8,652 bases of DNA, from assembly GCA_902790885.1 (NCBI GenBank), contig CADATR010000067.1:1-8652 (forward strand), in the 5' to 3' direction. Both the position numbers and the translations under genes were made by a program. How positions within the stretch are numbered: the first letter of the stretch is position 1; every line of letters begins with the position of its first letter. Origin of the DNA: an uncultured Eubacteriales bacterium (lineage in GTDB: Bacteria > Bacillota_A > Clostridia > Peptostreptococcales > Anaerovoracaceae). Below are positions 1 through 6,717 of this stretch, in pieces. The notes below the pieces were generated by a model. The model worked only from the letters and a program-made list of their open reading frames with translations, searched no databases and was not told the DNA's origin.

Positions 1-76
1 GGTCCATTAGCTCAGTTGGGAGAGCGACAGGGTGACAACCTGTAGGTCATTGGTTCAAGTCCAATATGGGCCACCA
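1..76 (+). tRNA. tRNA-Val (anticodon GAC)
   Basis: The full cloverleaf can be folded. The 7-bp acceptor stem pairs 1-7 with 66-72 and has one G-U wobble (T3-G70). The D stem is 10-13 with 22-25, the anticodon stem 27-31 with 39-43, and the T stem 49-53 with 61-65, with a TTC-containing T loop. The discriminator base is A73 and the CCA end is encoded. The 7-base anticodon loop is GTGACAA; with T33 fixed, the anticodon at 34-36 is GAC, which reads the Val codons GUC and GUU. The window starts exactly at its first base, so upstream tRNA or rRNA genes cannot be seen. Base 32 is G, where a pyrimidine is usual. A terminator follows at once, so this is the last gene of its transcript. Confidence 0.96.
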
Positions 77-79
77 CGC

Positions 80-108
80 GGACGGGACACAAGGTCCCGT
101 CCTTTTTT
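80..108 (+). terminator. Intrinsic terminator after tRNA-Val
   Basis: A perfect 9-bp G+C-rich stem (80-88 with 94-102) closes a 5-base loop and is followed by six T residues (103-108). It begins four bases after the tRNA CCA end, so it should end the tRNA transcript and insulate the membrane-channel gene downstream. Confidence 0.93.
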
Positions 109-109
109 A

Positions 110-138
110 TTGTGAAATGACACAAATATGAGTATAAT
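110..138 (+). promoter_or_regulatory. Sigma-A type promoter for the channel/ATP-grasp/esterase unit
   Basis: A perfect -10 box TATAAT (133-138) sits 17 bp downstream of a -35-like TTGTGA (110-115, 4 of 6 matches to TTGACA). Transcription would begin near 145, leaving a leader of about 25 nt with the ribosome binding site AGAGGGG (158-164) before the ATG at 171. The -35 box overlaps the end of the preceding terminator region. No operator-like inverted repeat is evident. Confidence 0.75.
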
Positions 139-170
139 AAACGGCGTATACTACAAAAGAGGGGTCAGAA

Positions 171-935
171 ATGTTCAGGAGCGATTTTAACAGGACATCT
201 GAAGGGGCTGCCGCGAAGGTGGCGTTCATGAACAGGGATCCGCTCGCATACTTCGTTGTATCGATGCTGGCCGGCGCGTATATAGGGATAGGCGTGCTGC
301 TGGCGTTCACCTCGGGCGGACTGCTTACCGGACTTCCATACGCGAAGATCGTGATGGGGCTCACTTTTGGTGTCGCCCTCAGTCTTGTAGTCATGGCCGG
401 AGCTGAGCTCTTTACAGGCAACAACCTTGCCATGGCGGCAGGAATGCTCGACAAAAGGGTGACTCTGAAGGACGCTCTCAAACTGTGGTGTATATGCTGG
501 ACAGGAAATCTCGCTGGAGGAATGCTGCTTGCCGCGGTCTATCATCTGACAGGACTGTGCGCAGGCCCTGTGGCTGATTTCATGGTATCCGCGGCTGCGG
601 CAAAAATGGGGGCCGGAGCTGTGGCACTCTTTGCCAGGGGCATACTTTGCAACTTCCTCGTATGCCTCGCGGTATGGTGCGCAGGCAGGGCGAGCTCGGA
701 TGCGGGCAAGCTCATCATGGTGTTCTGGTGCCTTTTCGCTTTCATAACGACAGGATTCGAGCACAGCATCGCGAATATGACACTGTTTACGGTAGCTCTT
801 CTGCAGCCGGTCCACGAGGGCGTGACGGCAGGAGGCTTCTTTTACAATCTGGCAATGGTAACTTTGGGCAACATTGCCGGCGGGGCGCTGTTTGTGGCAG
901 TGCCGTACTATATTGCCGGCAGGAGAGATAAATAA
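171..935 (+). CDS. Formate/nitrite transporter (FNT) family channel
   Basis: This is a 254-residue integral membrane protein with about six hydrophobic segments (roughly 25-50, 57-80, 104-125, 152-172, 179-194, 225-248), the usual size and topology of the FNT family (FocA, NirC, FdhC, HSC), which form pentameric channels for small monovalent anions. Family marks are GAELFTGN at 77-84, CNFLVCLAVW near 160-169, GFEHSIANM at 195-203 with the central pore histidine at His198, and the last-helix pattern NLAMVTLGNIAGG at 226-238. The ELFTGN form looks more like NirC or other non-FocA members, but substrate (formate, nitrite, hydrosulfide or another anion) cannot be settled from sequence, so no symbol is given. 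The start has a ribosome binding site (158-164) six bases upstream and a promoter ahead of it. It is the first gene of a probable operon; the next gene starts 15 nt after its stop. Confidence 0.92.
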   Translation: MFRSDFNRTSEGAAAKVAFMNRDPLAYFVVSMLAGAYIGIGVLLAFTSGGLLTGLPYAKIVMGLTFGVALSLVVMAGAELFTGNNLAMAAGMLDKRVTLKDALKLWCICWTGNLAGGMLLAAVYHLTGLCAGPVADFMVSAAAAKMGAGAVALFARGILCNFLVCLAVWCAGRASSDAGKLIMVFWCLFAFITTGFEHSIANMTLFTVALLQPVHEGVTAGGFFYNLAMVTLGNIAGGALFVAVPYYIAGRRDK

Positions 936-950
936 AGAAAGGGTAAGAAA

Positions 951-2147
951 ATGAATTTCATCTTTGTTTCACCGAATTTTCCGCATACTTACTGGCAGTT
1001 CTGTGACAGACTGAAGAGAAATGGCATCAATGTTCTGGGAATAGGAGACGCTCCGTATGATTCTCTCGAAGAGCCTCTTAAGGCAGCTCTGACTGAGTAC
1101 TACAAAGTAGACAATATGGAGAACTACGACGAGATGTACCGCGCTGTCGCATTTCTGGCTTTCAAGCACGGAAAGATTGACTGGCTCGAATCCAACACCG
1201 AGTACTGGCTTGAGCAGGACGCAAGACTCAGAAAGGATTTCAATATCGGCAGCGGCGTTCAGCCTGAGGAGCTCGCAATGTGGAAGAGCAAGTCGGCCAT
1301 GAAACCGTTCTATAAGGAAGCAGGTGTTCCTACCGCGCGCAATCACAAGGTAACGGATATAGAAGCGGCAAGAGCCTTCCTCGACGAGATCGGAGGCTAT
1401 CCGGTCATCGTAAAGCCAGACGTCGGAGTCGGCGCAGCGGATACATGGAAGCTTGAGAACGATGCCGACCTCGAGTGGTTCTACGGCAACCTTCCGGAGC
1501 ATCCTTATGTAATGGAGGAGTTCGTTTACGGTTACATCTATTCATATGACGCCATTGTAAACGCTGATGGAGAGGTGCTCTTTGAGAGCTCAAACTGGTT
1601 CCCGCCTTCAATAGCTGACCTTGTAAACAAGGGACTCGAGCTTACATATTACACCACACCTGAGGTGCCGGCTCAGCTGAAAGAATACGGCCGCGCCACA
1701 CTGAAGGCTTTCAAGGTGAGGAGCAGATTCGTACACTTCGAATTCTTCCGCCTCACGCAGGCCAGAAAGAATCTCGGGGACGTCGGCGAATTCGTTGGCC
1801 TTGAGGTAAACATGAGACCTGCAGGCGGCTACACACCGGACATGATGAATTACTCACATAATACTGATGTGTATGAGATATGGGCTGAGATGGTGGCTCA
1901 CAACGAGCGCCGTCTTCCTGACATCGGCGGCGACCAGTACTGCGCTTATGCTTCAAGAAAGGACATCCATCAGTATAAGCACAGCCATAAAGAGGTGCTT
2001 GAGAAGTACGGCCACTGCATGAAGATGTGCGAACGCATGCCTGATGTACTGTCGGGAGCCATGGGCAATCAGATGTATACCGCGGTATTCAAAACATTCG
2101 AAGAGGTTGAGGAGTTCAACGGATTCGTGACTGAACGTGCGGAATAA
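951..2147 (+). CDS. ATP-grasp superfamily ligase-like enzyme, substrate unknown
   Basis: The 398-residue protein has the three-part ATP-grasp plan. Residues 1-100 form a Rossmann-like pre-ATP domain starting MNFIFVSPNFP. A lysine-rich helix lies at 112-118, and VIVKP at 152-156 supplies the ATP-contacting lysine (Lys155). MEEF at 188-191 is the adenine-hinge region. The metal-binding acids appear as Glu264 (in VHFEFF) and Glu285/Asn287 in FVGLEVNMRPAGG (281-293). Proteins of this type activate a carboxylate as acyl phosphate and join it to an amine, thiol or carboxylate. The product here is unknown; I do not recognise it as purine, biotin, D-Ala-D-Ala or carbamoyl-phosphate machinery. It is soluble, with no signal peptide. 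AAAGGG at 938-943 precedes the start by 7 nt. The esterase-like gene 27 nt downstream is probably its functional partner. Confidence 0.88.
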   Translation: MNFIFVSPNFPHTYWQFCDRLKRNGINVLGIGDAPYDSLEEPLKAALTEYYKVDNMENYDEMYRAVAFLAFKHGKIDWLESNTEYWLEQDARLRKDFNIGSGVQPEELAMWKSKSAMKPFYKEAGVPTARNHKVTDIEAARAFLDEIGGYPVIVKPDVGVGAADTWKLENDADLEWFYGNLPEHPYVMEEFVYGYIYSYDAIVNADGEVLFESSNWFPPSIADLVNKGLELTYYTTPEVPAQLKEYGRATLKAFKVRSRFVHFEFFRLTQARKNLGDVGEFVGLEVNMRPAGGYTPDMMNYSHNTDVYEIWAEMVAHNERRLPDIGGDQYCAYASRKDIHQYKHSHKEVLEKYGHCMKMCERMPDVLSGAMGNQMYTAVFKTFEEVEEFNGFVTERAE

Positions 2148-2174
2148 TATATATAATGGTAAAGGGGAAAAAGA

Positions 2175-2909
2175 ATGAACGATTATTACAAGAAAGAGTA
2201 CAGCTGGATACTTGACAGGGAAATGGAGCACGCGGTCTTCGGAGACAGCGGCAGACTGTGTGTAGCTTTCGGACCTCAGAACGGCCACACCTATGACTTC
2301 CGCAACTTCGGAATGATCGATACCATCGCTCCGTGGATCGAGGCAGGAAAGCTCAGAGTGCTCTGCGTTGACAGTATAGATGAAGAAACATGGTCAGCGG
2401 AAGGAAAGAACGAGCGCGAAAGACTCGAGCTCCATGAGAGATGGTTCCGCTATGTTACAGACGAGCTCGTACCGCAGTATCTTGGAGACGAGCGCGCCAT
2501 CACTACGGGCTGCAGCATGGGAGCTACTCATGCAATGAACTTCTTCTGCCGCAGGCCTGATCTTTTCGGAGGAGTGATCGCGATGAGCGGTCTGTTCGAT
2601 ACAAACTACTTCTTCCATGACTATAAGGACGACCTCACATACGCGAACTCGCCGATAGAATTCATCCCTAACATGCCTGAGCATCATCCTTGGACCGATC
2701 TCTACAGACAGAGCAGCATAATCTTCTGCTGCGGACAGGGCGCATGGGAAGACGAGATGAGGGTAGACCTTCAGAAACTCCATGAGGCTTTCGAGAGCAA
2801 GGGTATTCCTCACTGGGCTGATTACTGGGGCTATGATGTCAACCATGACTGGCCTTGGTGGAGAAAACAGCTCCCTTATTTCATGAGCAACATACTCGGC
2901 CAGCCGTGA
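2175..2909 (+). CDS. Esterase-family alpha/beta-hydrolase (COG4947-like)
   Basis: The 244-residue cytoplasmic protein resembles small uncharacterised bacterial esterase-family hydrolases. The nucleophile elbow is GCSMG at 112-116, with Ser114 as the predicted nucleophile. GYDVNHDWPWW at 219-229 supplies the likely catalytic His224. The third member is probably an acid in GAWEDE at 189-194 (Glu192 or Asp193), by position only. The N-terminus (KEYSWILDREMEHAVFG, then DFRNFGMID and CVDSIDEETW) follows the conserved pattern of this group as I remember it. There is no signal peptide, so an intracellular ester or thioester substrate is likely. AAAGGGG at 2161-2167 lies 7 nt before the ATG. It is the last gene of the unit, with a terminator 9 nt after its stop. 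Hydrolase fold is secure; the substrate is unknown. Confidence 0.88.
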   Translation: MNDYYKKEYSWILDREMEHAVFGDSGRLCVAFGPQNGHTYDFRNFGMIDTIAPWIEAGKLRVLCVDSIDEETWSAEGKNERERLELHERWFRYVTDELVPQYLGDERAITTGCSMGATHAMNFFCRRPDLFGGVIAMSGLFDTNYFFHDYKDDLTYANSPIEFIPNMPEHHPWTDLYRQSSIIFCCGQGAWEDEMRVDLQKLHEAFESKGIPHWADYWGYDVNHDWPWWRKQLPYFMSNILGQP

Positions 2910-2917
2910 CTGAATAC

Positions 2918-2940
2918 AGCGCCTTCGGGCGCTTTTTTTT
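2918..2940 (+). terminator. Intrinsic terminator with UUCG tetraloop
   Basis: A 6-bp stem (AGCGCC 2918-2923 with GGCGCT 2928-2933) closes a TTCG loop whose closing pair is C-G, the very stable cUUCGg form. The T-run extends to 2940. It ends the channel/ATP-grasp/esterase unit and separates it from the heat-shock promoter, whose -35 box begins 15 nt further on. Confidence 0.94.
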
Positions 2941-2954
2941 ATTGTAATTATGTA

Positions 2955-2983
2955 TTGACAATGTTGTGCCGTGCGAGTATATT
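2955..2983 (+). promoter_or_regulatory. Sigma-A promoter of the hrcA heat-shock operon
   Basis: A consensus -35 box TTGACA (2955-2960) is followed by a 17-bp spacer and a -10 box TATATT (2978-2983, 5 of 6). Transcription should begin around 2990, immediately before or at the CIRCE operator, the arrangement expected for HrcA repression. This is a strong housekeeping promoter held down by a repressor rather than one needing an alternative sigma factor. Confidence 0.93.
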
Positions 2984-2994
2984 ATGACTTGTGA

Positions 2995-3021
2995 TTAGCA
3001 CTCTCGAATGATGAGTGCTAA
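2995..3021 (+). promoter_or_regulatory. CIRCE operator (HrcA binding site)
   Basis: A perfect inverted repeat, TTAGCACTC (2995-3003), a 9-base spacer (3004-3012) and GAGTGCTAA (3013-3021), matches the canonical CIRCE element in both half-sites and spacer length. It starts 11 bp after the -10 box and lies in the transcribed leader, so bound HrcA would block initiation. I found no second copy before grpE, dnaK, dnaJ or lon, so this single site probably governs the whole operon. Confidence 0.98.
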
Positions 3022-3036
3022 CAAATCAAAAAAATC

Positions 3037-3043
3037 AGGGAGG
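3037..3043 (+). promoter_or_regulatory. Ribosome binding site that fixes the hrcA start
   Basis: AGGGAGG, a near-complete anti-16S match, lies 6 nt before the ATG at 3050. The alternative in-frame ATGs at 3008 and 3011 sit inside CIRCE with no purine-rich site upstream. This supports translation from 3050. Confidence 0.9.
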
Positions 3044-3049
3044 CAAGAC

Positions 3050-4114
3050 ATGGATCTGAGCGATAGACAATTACAGATACTGCAGGCGATCATAACAGAT
3101 TATGTAGAGAACGCCGAGCCGGTCGGTTCGAGATCGATCGCAAAGAAATATGACCTTGGCGTCAGCCCTGCGACCATAAGAAACGAGATGTCCGATCTTG
3201 AAGAGCTGGGTTATCTGACTCATCCTCATACATCAGCCGGCAGAGTCCCTTCGGACAAGGCATACAGGCTGTATGTAAACGAGCTGATGAAGAAGAAGAA
3301 CCTCAGCGCAAAGGACAAGCGCATGATCAACGACAGGCTGTCGGCAAGCAGAGACGAGTTTGACAGAACCATCAGGCACGCGGCGGAGCTTCTTTCTGAG
3401 ATCACACATCTGGCATCGTTCGCGATGACACCTGCCACAAACGATGAGACCATCAGCTTCATCAGGCTCCTGCCAGTTGATGAGCGCACGGTCATACTGA
3501 TGATAGTCGGAGAAAGCGGCAACATCACAAACACCACACTGAGGCTGAATGTTCCGTATACGCAGGAAGCGCTTGAGCTTCTGAGCAAGAACATGACAGT
3601 CAGCTATAAGGGCCGCACCCTTGACGATGTCCTTAAGGGAGAGATCATACACGATGTCGGATCGGATATAGAAGCGCTGAGCGCTCTCAGGGGCAGCGTA
3701 ATGCCGAGTTTTCTCAGGACACTCGAAGACATGCTGAACGTTAATCTGTATATGGAAGGCATGACAAACATCTTCAATCTGCCTGAATACACCAGCATCG
3801 ACCGCGCGAGAGACTTCATGGAGCTCTTCGCCCGCAAGGACTGGTTCACGCAGAAGATGCTTGCCCGCGGCGACGGAGTCGTCGTTACCATAGGCGACGA
3901 GAACGACACCATGAAGGACTGCGCGCTGATCACGGCATCCTACCATGTGGACGGCAAGCTCGTCGGCAAGGTCGGAGTCATAGGACCGATAAGAATGAAG
4001 TACGGCGAGATAACTTCAGTCATGGAGTATCTTACCAATAACCTCAGCGAGAGCTTCAGGCTTACGGACAGTACCGGTGACGGGAATGCCGGCGGCAAGA
4101 AGCAAAAGAAATAA
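3050..4114 (+). CDS. hrcA: Heat-inducible transcription repressor HrcA
   Basis: From the ATG at 3050 the protein has 354 residues, close to the family norm. The N-terminal winged-helix DNA-binding domain (about 1-95) carries the hallmark stretches MDLSDRQLQILQAII, EPVGSRSIAKKY, GVSPATIRNEMSDLEELGYL and TSAGRVPSDKAYRLYV. The GAF-like and dimerisation regions follow, and the C-terminal IGPIRMKYGEITSVMEYLT pattern is typical. HrcA binds CIRCE as a dimer and represses class I heat-shock genes. Its active state is classically kept by the GroE chaperonin, which is not in this window. It is the first gene behind CIRCE, so it represses itself. The C-terminus ends in a Gly/Lys-rich tail (DSTGDGNAGGKKQKK). 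An in-frame start 14 codons upstream (3008) is rejected because it overlaps CIRCE and lacks a ribosome binding site. grpE follows after 27 nt. Confidence 0.97.
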   Translation: MDLSDRQLQILQAIITDYVENAEPVGSRSIAKKYDLGVSPATIRNEMSDLEELGYLTHPHTSAGRVPSDKAYRLYVNELMKKKNLSAKDKRMINDRLSASRDEFDRTIRHAAELLSEITHLASFAMTPATNDETISFIRLLPVDERTVILMIVGESGNITNTTLRLNVPYTQEALELLSKNMTVSYKGRTLDDVLKGEIIHDVGSDIEALSALRGSVMPSFLRTLEDMLNVNLYMEGMTNIFNLPEYTSIDRARDFMELFARKDWFTQKMLARGDGVVVTIGDENDTMKDCALITASYHVDGKLVGKVGVIGPIRMKYGEITSVMEYLTNNLSESFRLTDSTGDGNAGGKKQKK

Positions 4115-4141
4115 AAAACCGCACGAAAGGAACAATTACTG

Positions 4142-4765
4142 ATGTCAGAAGACAAGAAGAAGCAGATCACGATCGAAGAGGGAGCGGATGAAGCTGAAGA
4201 AGTAAAGGCTGAAGAAGCCTGCGAAAAGGCTGAAGGCGAGGCTGCTGAAGAGCCTGCAAAGGAAGACGGGGCAGATAAAGCTGACGAAGAGGCTAAGAAG
4301 GCTGAGGAAGCCGCAAAGAAAGCCGAAGAGGAAGCCGAAGAGGAAGCGGCTCAGGAATCCGAACGCTACATGAGACTCATGGCTGAGTTCCAGAACTACA
4401 AGAGGCGCGCGGCAAAGGAAAAAGCCGACACACTTCAGTACGCGAACGAGAAGATCGTGGCAGACATACTGCCGGTACTGGACAACTTCGAAAGAGCTCT
4501 GAGCACTGAGACAGATGACATTGAAGGATATGCGAAGGGAATGGAGCTCATATTCGGGCAGCTCTGCAAAGCCCTCGAGAACGCCGGCCTGGAAGAAATA
4601 AAGGCGCTGGACGAGGACTTTGATCCGAACGTCCACAATGCGGTAATGACCGACAACATCGATGAAAAGGACGACGGCAAGATCACAAAGGTTTTGCAGA
4701 AGGGCTACAAGCTCAGAGACAAGGTCGTCAGACCGTCGATGGTAGCAGTCAATAAAAAGAATTAA
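4142..4765 (+). CDS. grpE: GrpE, nucleotide exchange factor for DnaK
   Basis: The 207-residue protein has a long disordered or coiled Glu/Ala/Lys-rich N-terminus (about 1-72). The GrpE core then begins with [21 protein letters not shown] (about 74-94), continues through the dimer helices ([12 protein letters not shown], 109-120) and ends in the beta domain with the family signature [20 protein letters not shown] (184-203). As a dimer it opens the DnaK nucleotide-binding domain to release ADP and may act as a thermosensor. The Shine-Dalgarno AAAGGA at 4126-4131 lies 10 nt before the ATG. It sits between hrcA (27 nt) and dnaK (38 nt). The acidic head is longer than in many homologues, and its DNA is a run of GCTGAAGAA/AAGGC-like codons, but it stays in frame and the rest is standard. 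Confidence 0.97.
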   Translation: MSEDKKKQITIEEGADEAEEVKAEEACEKAEGEAAEEPAKEDGADKADEEAKKAEEAAKKAEEEAEEEAAQESERYMRLMAEFQNYKRRAAKEKADTLQYANEKIVADILPVLDNFERALSTETDDIEGYAKGMELIFGQLCKALENAGLEEIKALDEDFDPNVHNAVMTDNIDEKDDGKITKVLQKGYKLRDKVVRPSMVAVNKKN

Positions 4766-4803
4766 AGTTAATAAATCTCACATATTTTGAGGAGGAAATA
4801 GAA

Positions 4804-6684
4804 ATGAGTAAAGTTATAGGAATCGATCTGGGCACCACCAACAGCTGCGTAGCAGTACTTGAAGGCGGAGAACCTACAGTTATCACAAACTCCGAAGGAA
4901 TGAGAACAACACCTTCGGTAGTATCATTCACAAAGAGCGGCGAGAGACTTGTCGGTGAGACAGCAAAGAGAATCGCCATCACAGAGCCTGAAGGAACAGT
5001 AGCTTCCATCAAGAGACACATGGGTGAAAACTACACAGTCAACCTTCGCGGAAAAGACTACACACCTCAGGAAATTTCCGCTATGATCCTGCAGAAGCTG
5101 AAAGCTGACGCAGAGGCATATCTCGGCGAAAAGGTAACAGAGGCTGTTATCACAGTTCCTGCTTACTTCAGCGATGCTCAGAAGCAGGCTACAAAGGACG
5201 CCGGAAAGATCGCCGGCCTCGACGTAAAGAGGATCATCAATGAGCCTACAGCTGCTTCGCTGGCATACGGACTCGACAAGGATACAGGAAGCCACAAGAT
5301 TCTGGTCTACGACCTGGGCGGCGGCACATTCGATGTATCCGTACTTGAGCTCGGAGACGGAGTATTCGAAGTACTCGCTACAAACGGCGATACACATCTC
5401 GGCGGAGATGACTTCGACAACGCTCTGCTGAACTTCCTGGCAGACAGCTTCCAGAAGGAGAACGGCATCGACCTCAGACAGGACAAGATGGCCCTCCAGA
5501 GACTGAAAGAGGCTGCAGAGAAGGCAAAGAAAGAGCTCTCATCGGCACAGACAACAAAGGTAAGCCTGCCGTTCATCGCTGCAAACGCTTCCGGTCCGCT
5601 CCACATGGACATGGATGTTACAAGAGCAAGATTTGAGCAGCTCACCAAGAACCTCGTAGACAGAACCATCGAGCCTATGCACAAGGCCATGAAGGATGCC
5701 GGCGTTACTTCCGCAGACCTCGAGAAGGTGATCCTGGTAGGCGGATCAACACGTATCCCTGCTGTTCAGGAAGCAGTAAAGAACGTAACAGGCAAGGAGC
5801 CGTTCAAGGGAATCAACCCTGATGAGTGCGTAGCTATCGGAGCTGCTATCCAGGCAGGCGTACTTACAGGTGAGGTCAACGATATCCTTCTTCTCGATGT
5901 CACACCGCTGTCACTGTCGATCGAGACACTCGGCGGAGTCGCTACAAAGCTCATCGAGAGAAACACAACTATCCCTACAAAGAAGAGCCAGATCTTCTCA
6001 ACAGCAGCAGACAACCAGACTGCAGTAGACATCCACGTAATGCAGGGTGAAAGAGAAATGGCTGCCGACAACATCACACTCGGCAGATTCCAGCTCACAG
6101 GCATTGCACCGGCTCCTCGCGGGATCCCTCAGATCGAGGTCACATTCGACATCGACGCCAACGGTATCGTAAACGTAAGCGCCAAGGATATGGCTACAGG
6201 CAAGGAGCAGAAGATCACTATCACTTCTTCGACAAAGCTGTCAGACGATGAGATCAATGCAAAGATCAAAGAGGCTGAGCAGTTCGCGGAGCAGGACAAG
6301 AAGCAGAAGGAAGCTGTTGAGACAAAGAACCAGTCCGAAGGAATGATCTTTGAGATCGAGAAGCAGCTCAAGGAGCTTGGCGACAAGGTCACAGATTCCG
6401 AGAAGGCAACTGTAGAAGCTGCTAAGGACGAGCTCCAGAAGGCAGTCGACGCAGGCAACGTAGACGACATGAAGGCAAAGATGGAAGCTCTCACAAACGC
6501 TTTCTATCCGATCTCCACAAGGATCTATCAGGAAGCTCAGGCTGCTCAGCAGGGAGCTGCAGGCACTCAGGGATTCGATCCTAACAACATGGGCGGAGCA
6601 GGCTTCAATCCTGGCAACATGGGCGGAAACTCAGCTCCTAACGACGGAACAGTAGACGCTGACTACGAGGTAGTTGACGACTGA
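4804..6684 (+). CDS. dnaK: Chaperone DnaK (Hsp70)
   Basis: The 626-residue protein is full length. The ATPase domain (1-357) has phosphate-1 [13 protein letters not shown] (6-18), [13 protein letters not shown] (118-130), [13 protein letters not shown] (145-157), phosphate-2 [21 protein letters not shown] (170-190) and the adenosine motif [14 protein letters not shown] (309-322). The interdomain linker is DILLLDV (360-366), followed by the beta-sandwich substrate domain and helical lid (from about 480), ending in [10 protein letters not shown]. The region between residues 70 and 95 is short, lacking the insert seen in proteobacterial DnaK, as in Bacillus-type proteins. Residue 372 is Ser in TPLSLSIET, where most DnaKs have Gly. 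The tail holds a 10-residue tandem repeat at 590-609. Thr is mostly ACA and Pro mostly CCT, suggesting a highly expressed gene. A strong GGAGG (4791-4795) lies 8 nt before the ATG. Confidence 0.99.
   Translation: MSKVIGIDLGTTNSCVAVLEGGEPTVITNSEGMRTTPSVVSFTKSGERLVGETAKRIAITEPEGTVASIKRHMGENYTVNLRGKDYTPQEISAMILQKLKADAEAYLGEKVTEAVITVPAYFSDAQKQATKDAGKIAGLDVKRIINEPTAASLAYGLDKDTGSHKILVYDLGGGTFDVSVLELGDGVFEVLATNGDTHLGGDDFDNALLNFLADSFQKENGIDLRQDKMALQRLKEAAEKAKKELSSAQTTKVSLPFIAANASGPLHMDMDVTRARFEQLTKNLVDRTIEPMHKAMKDAGVTSADLEKVILVGGSTRIPAVQEAVKNVTGKEPFKGINPDECVAIGAAIQAGVLTGEVNDILLLDVTPLSLSIETLGGVATKLIERNTTIPTKKSQIFSTAADNQTAVDIHVMQGEREMAADNITLGRFQLTGIAPAPRGIPQIEVTFDIDANGIVNVSAKDMATGKEQKITITSSTKLSDDEINAKIKEAEQFAEQDKKQKEAVETKNQSEGMIFEIEKQLKELGDKVTDSEKATVEAAKDELQKAVDAGNVDDMKAKMEALTNAFYPISTRIYQEAQAAQQGAAGTQGFDPNNMGGAGFNPGNMGGNSAPNDGTVDADYEVVDD
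6571..6630 (+). repeat. Tandem 30-bp repeat in the dnaK tail
   Basis: Two adjacent 30-bp units (6571-6600 and 6601-6630) encode [10 protein letters not shown] and [10 protein letters not shown], residues 590-609 of DnaK. Seven of ten residues are identical and the DNA is clearly related, with CAACATGGGCGGA shared. It lies in the disordered C-terminal tail after the lid helices. Confidence 0.85.
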
Positions 6685-6717
6685 TATCAAAAATAATTTG
6701 AAAGGTAAATAACCTAT

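Noticed and set aside
165..815. Long minus-strand open frame (216 residues) opposite the FNT channel gene
   Set aside because: It lies entirely antisense to a clear membrane-channel gene, has no recognisable domain and no ribosome binding site seen; a codon-bias shadow.
2126..2157. TATAAT at 2152-2157 in the gap before the esterase gene, a possible internal promoter
   Set aside because: The only -35-like match (GTGACT, 2127-2132) is weak and spaced 19 bp away; the gap is simply A+T-rich, so an internal promoter is not supported.
3233..3946. Long minus-strand open frame (237 residues) opposite hrcA
   Set aside because: Antisense to an unmistakable HrcA; Cys/His/Arg-rich composition without domain pattern is typical of a shadow frame.
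4766..4803. Searched for a second CIRCE or promoter before dnaK
   Set aside because: The 38-nt gap holds only a strong ribosome binding site; no TTAGCACTC half-site or promoter boxes were found.
6702..6714. Small inverted repeat AGGT-AAATA-ACCT overlapping the dnaJ ribosome binding site, a possible RNA thermometer
   Set aside because: The stem is only 4 bp with a 5-base loop, too weak to hide the site at growth temperature; CIRCE already explains heat control.
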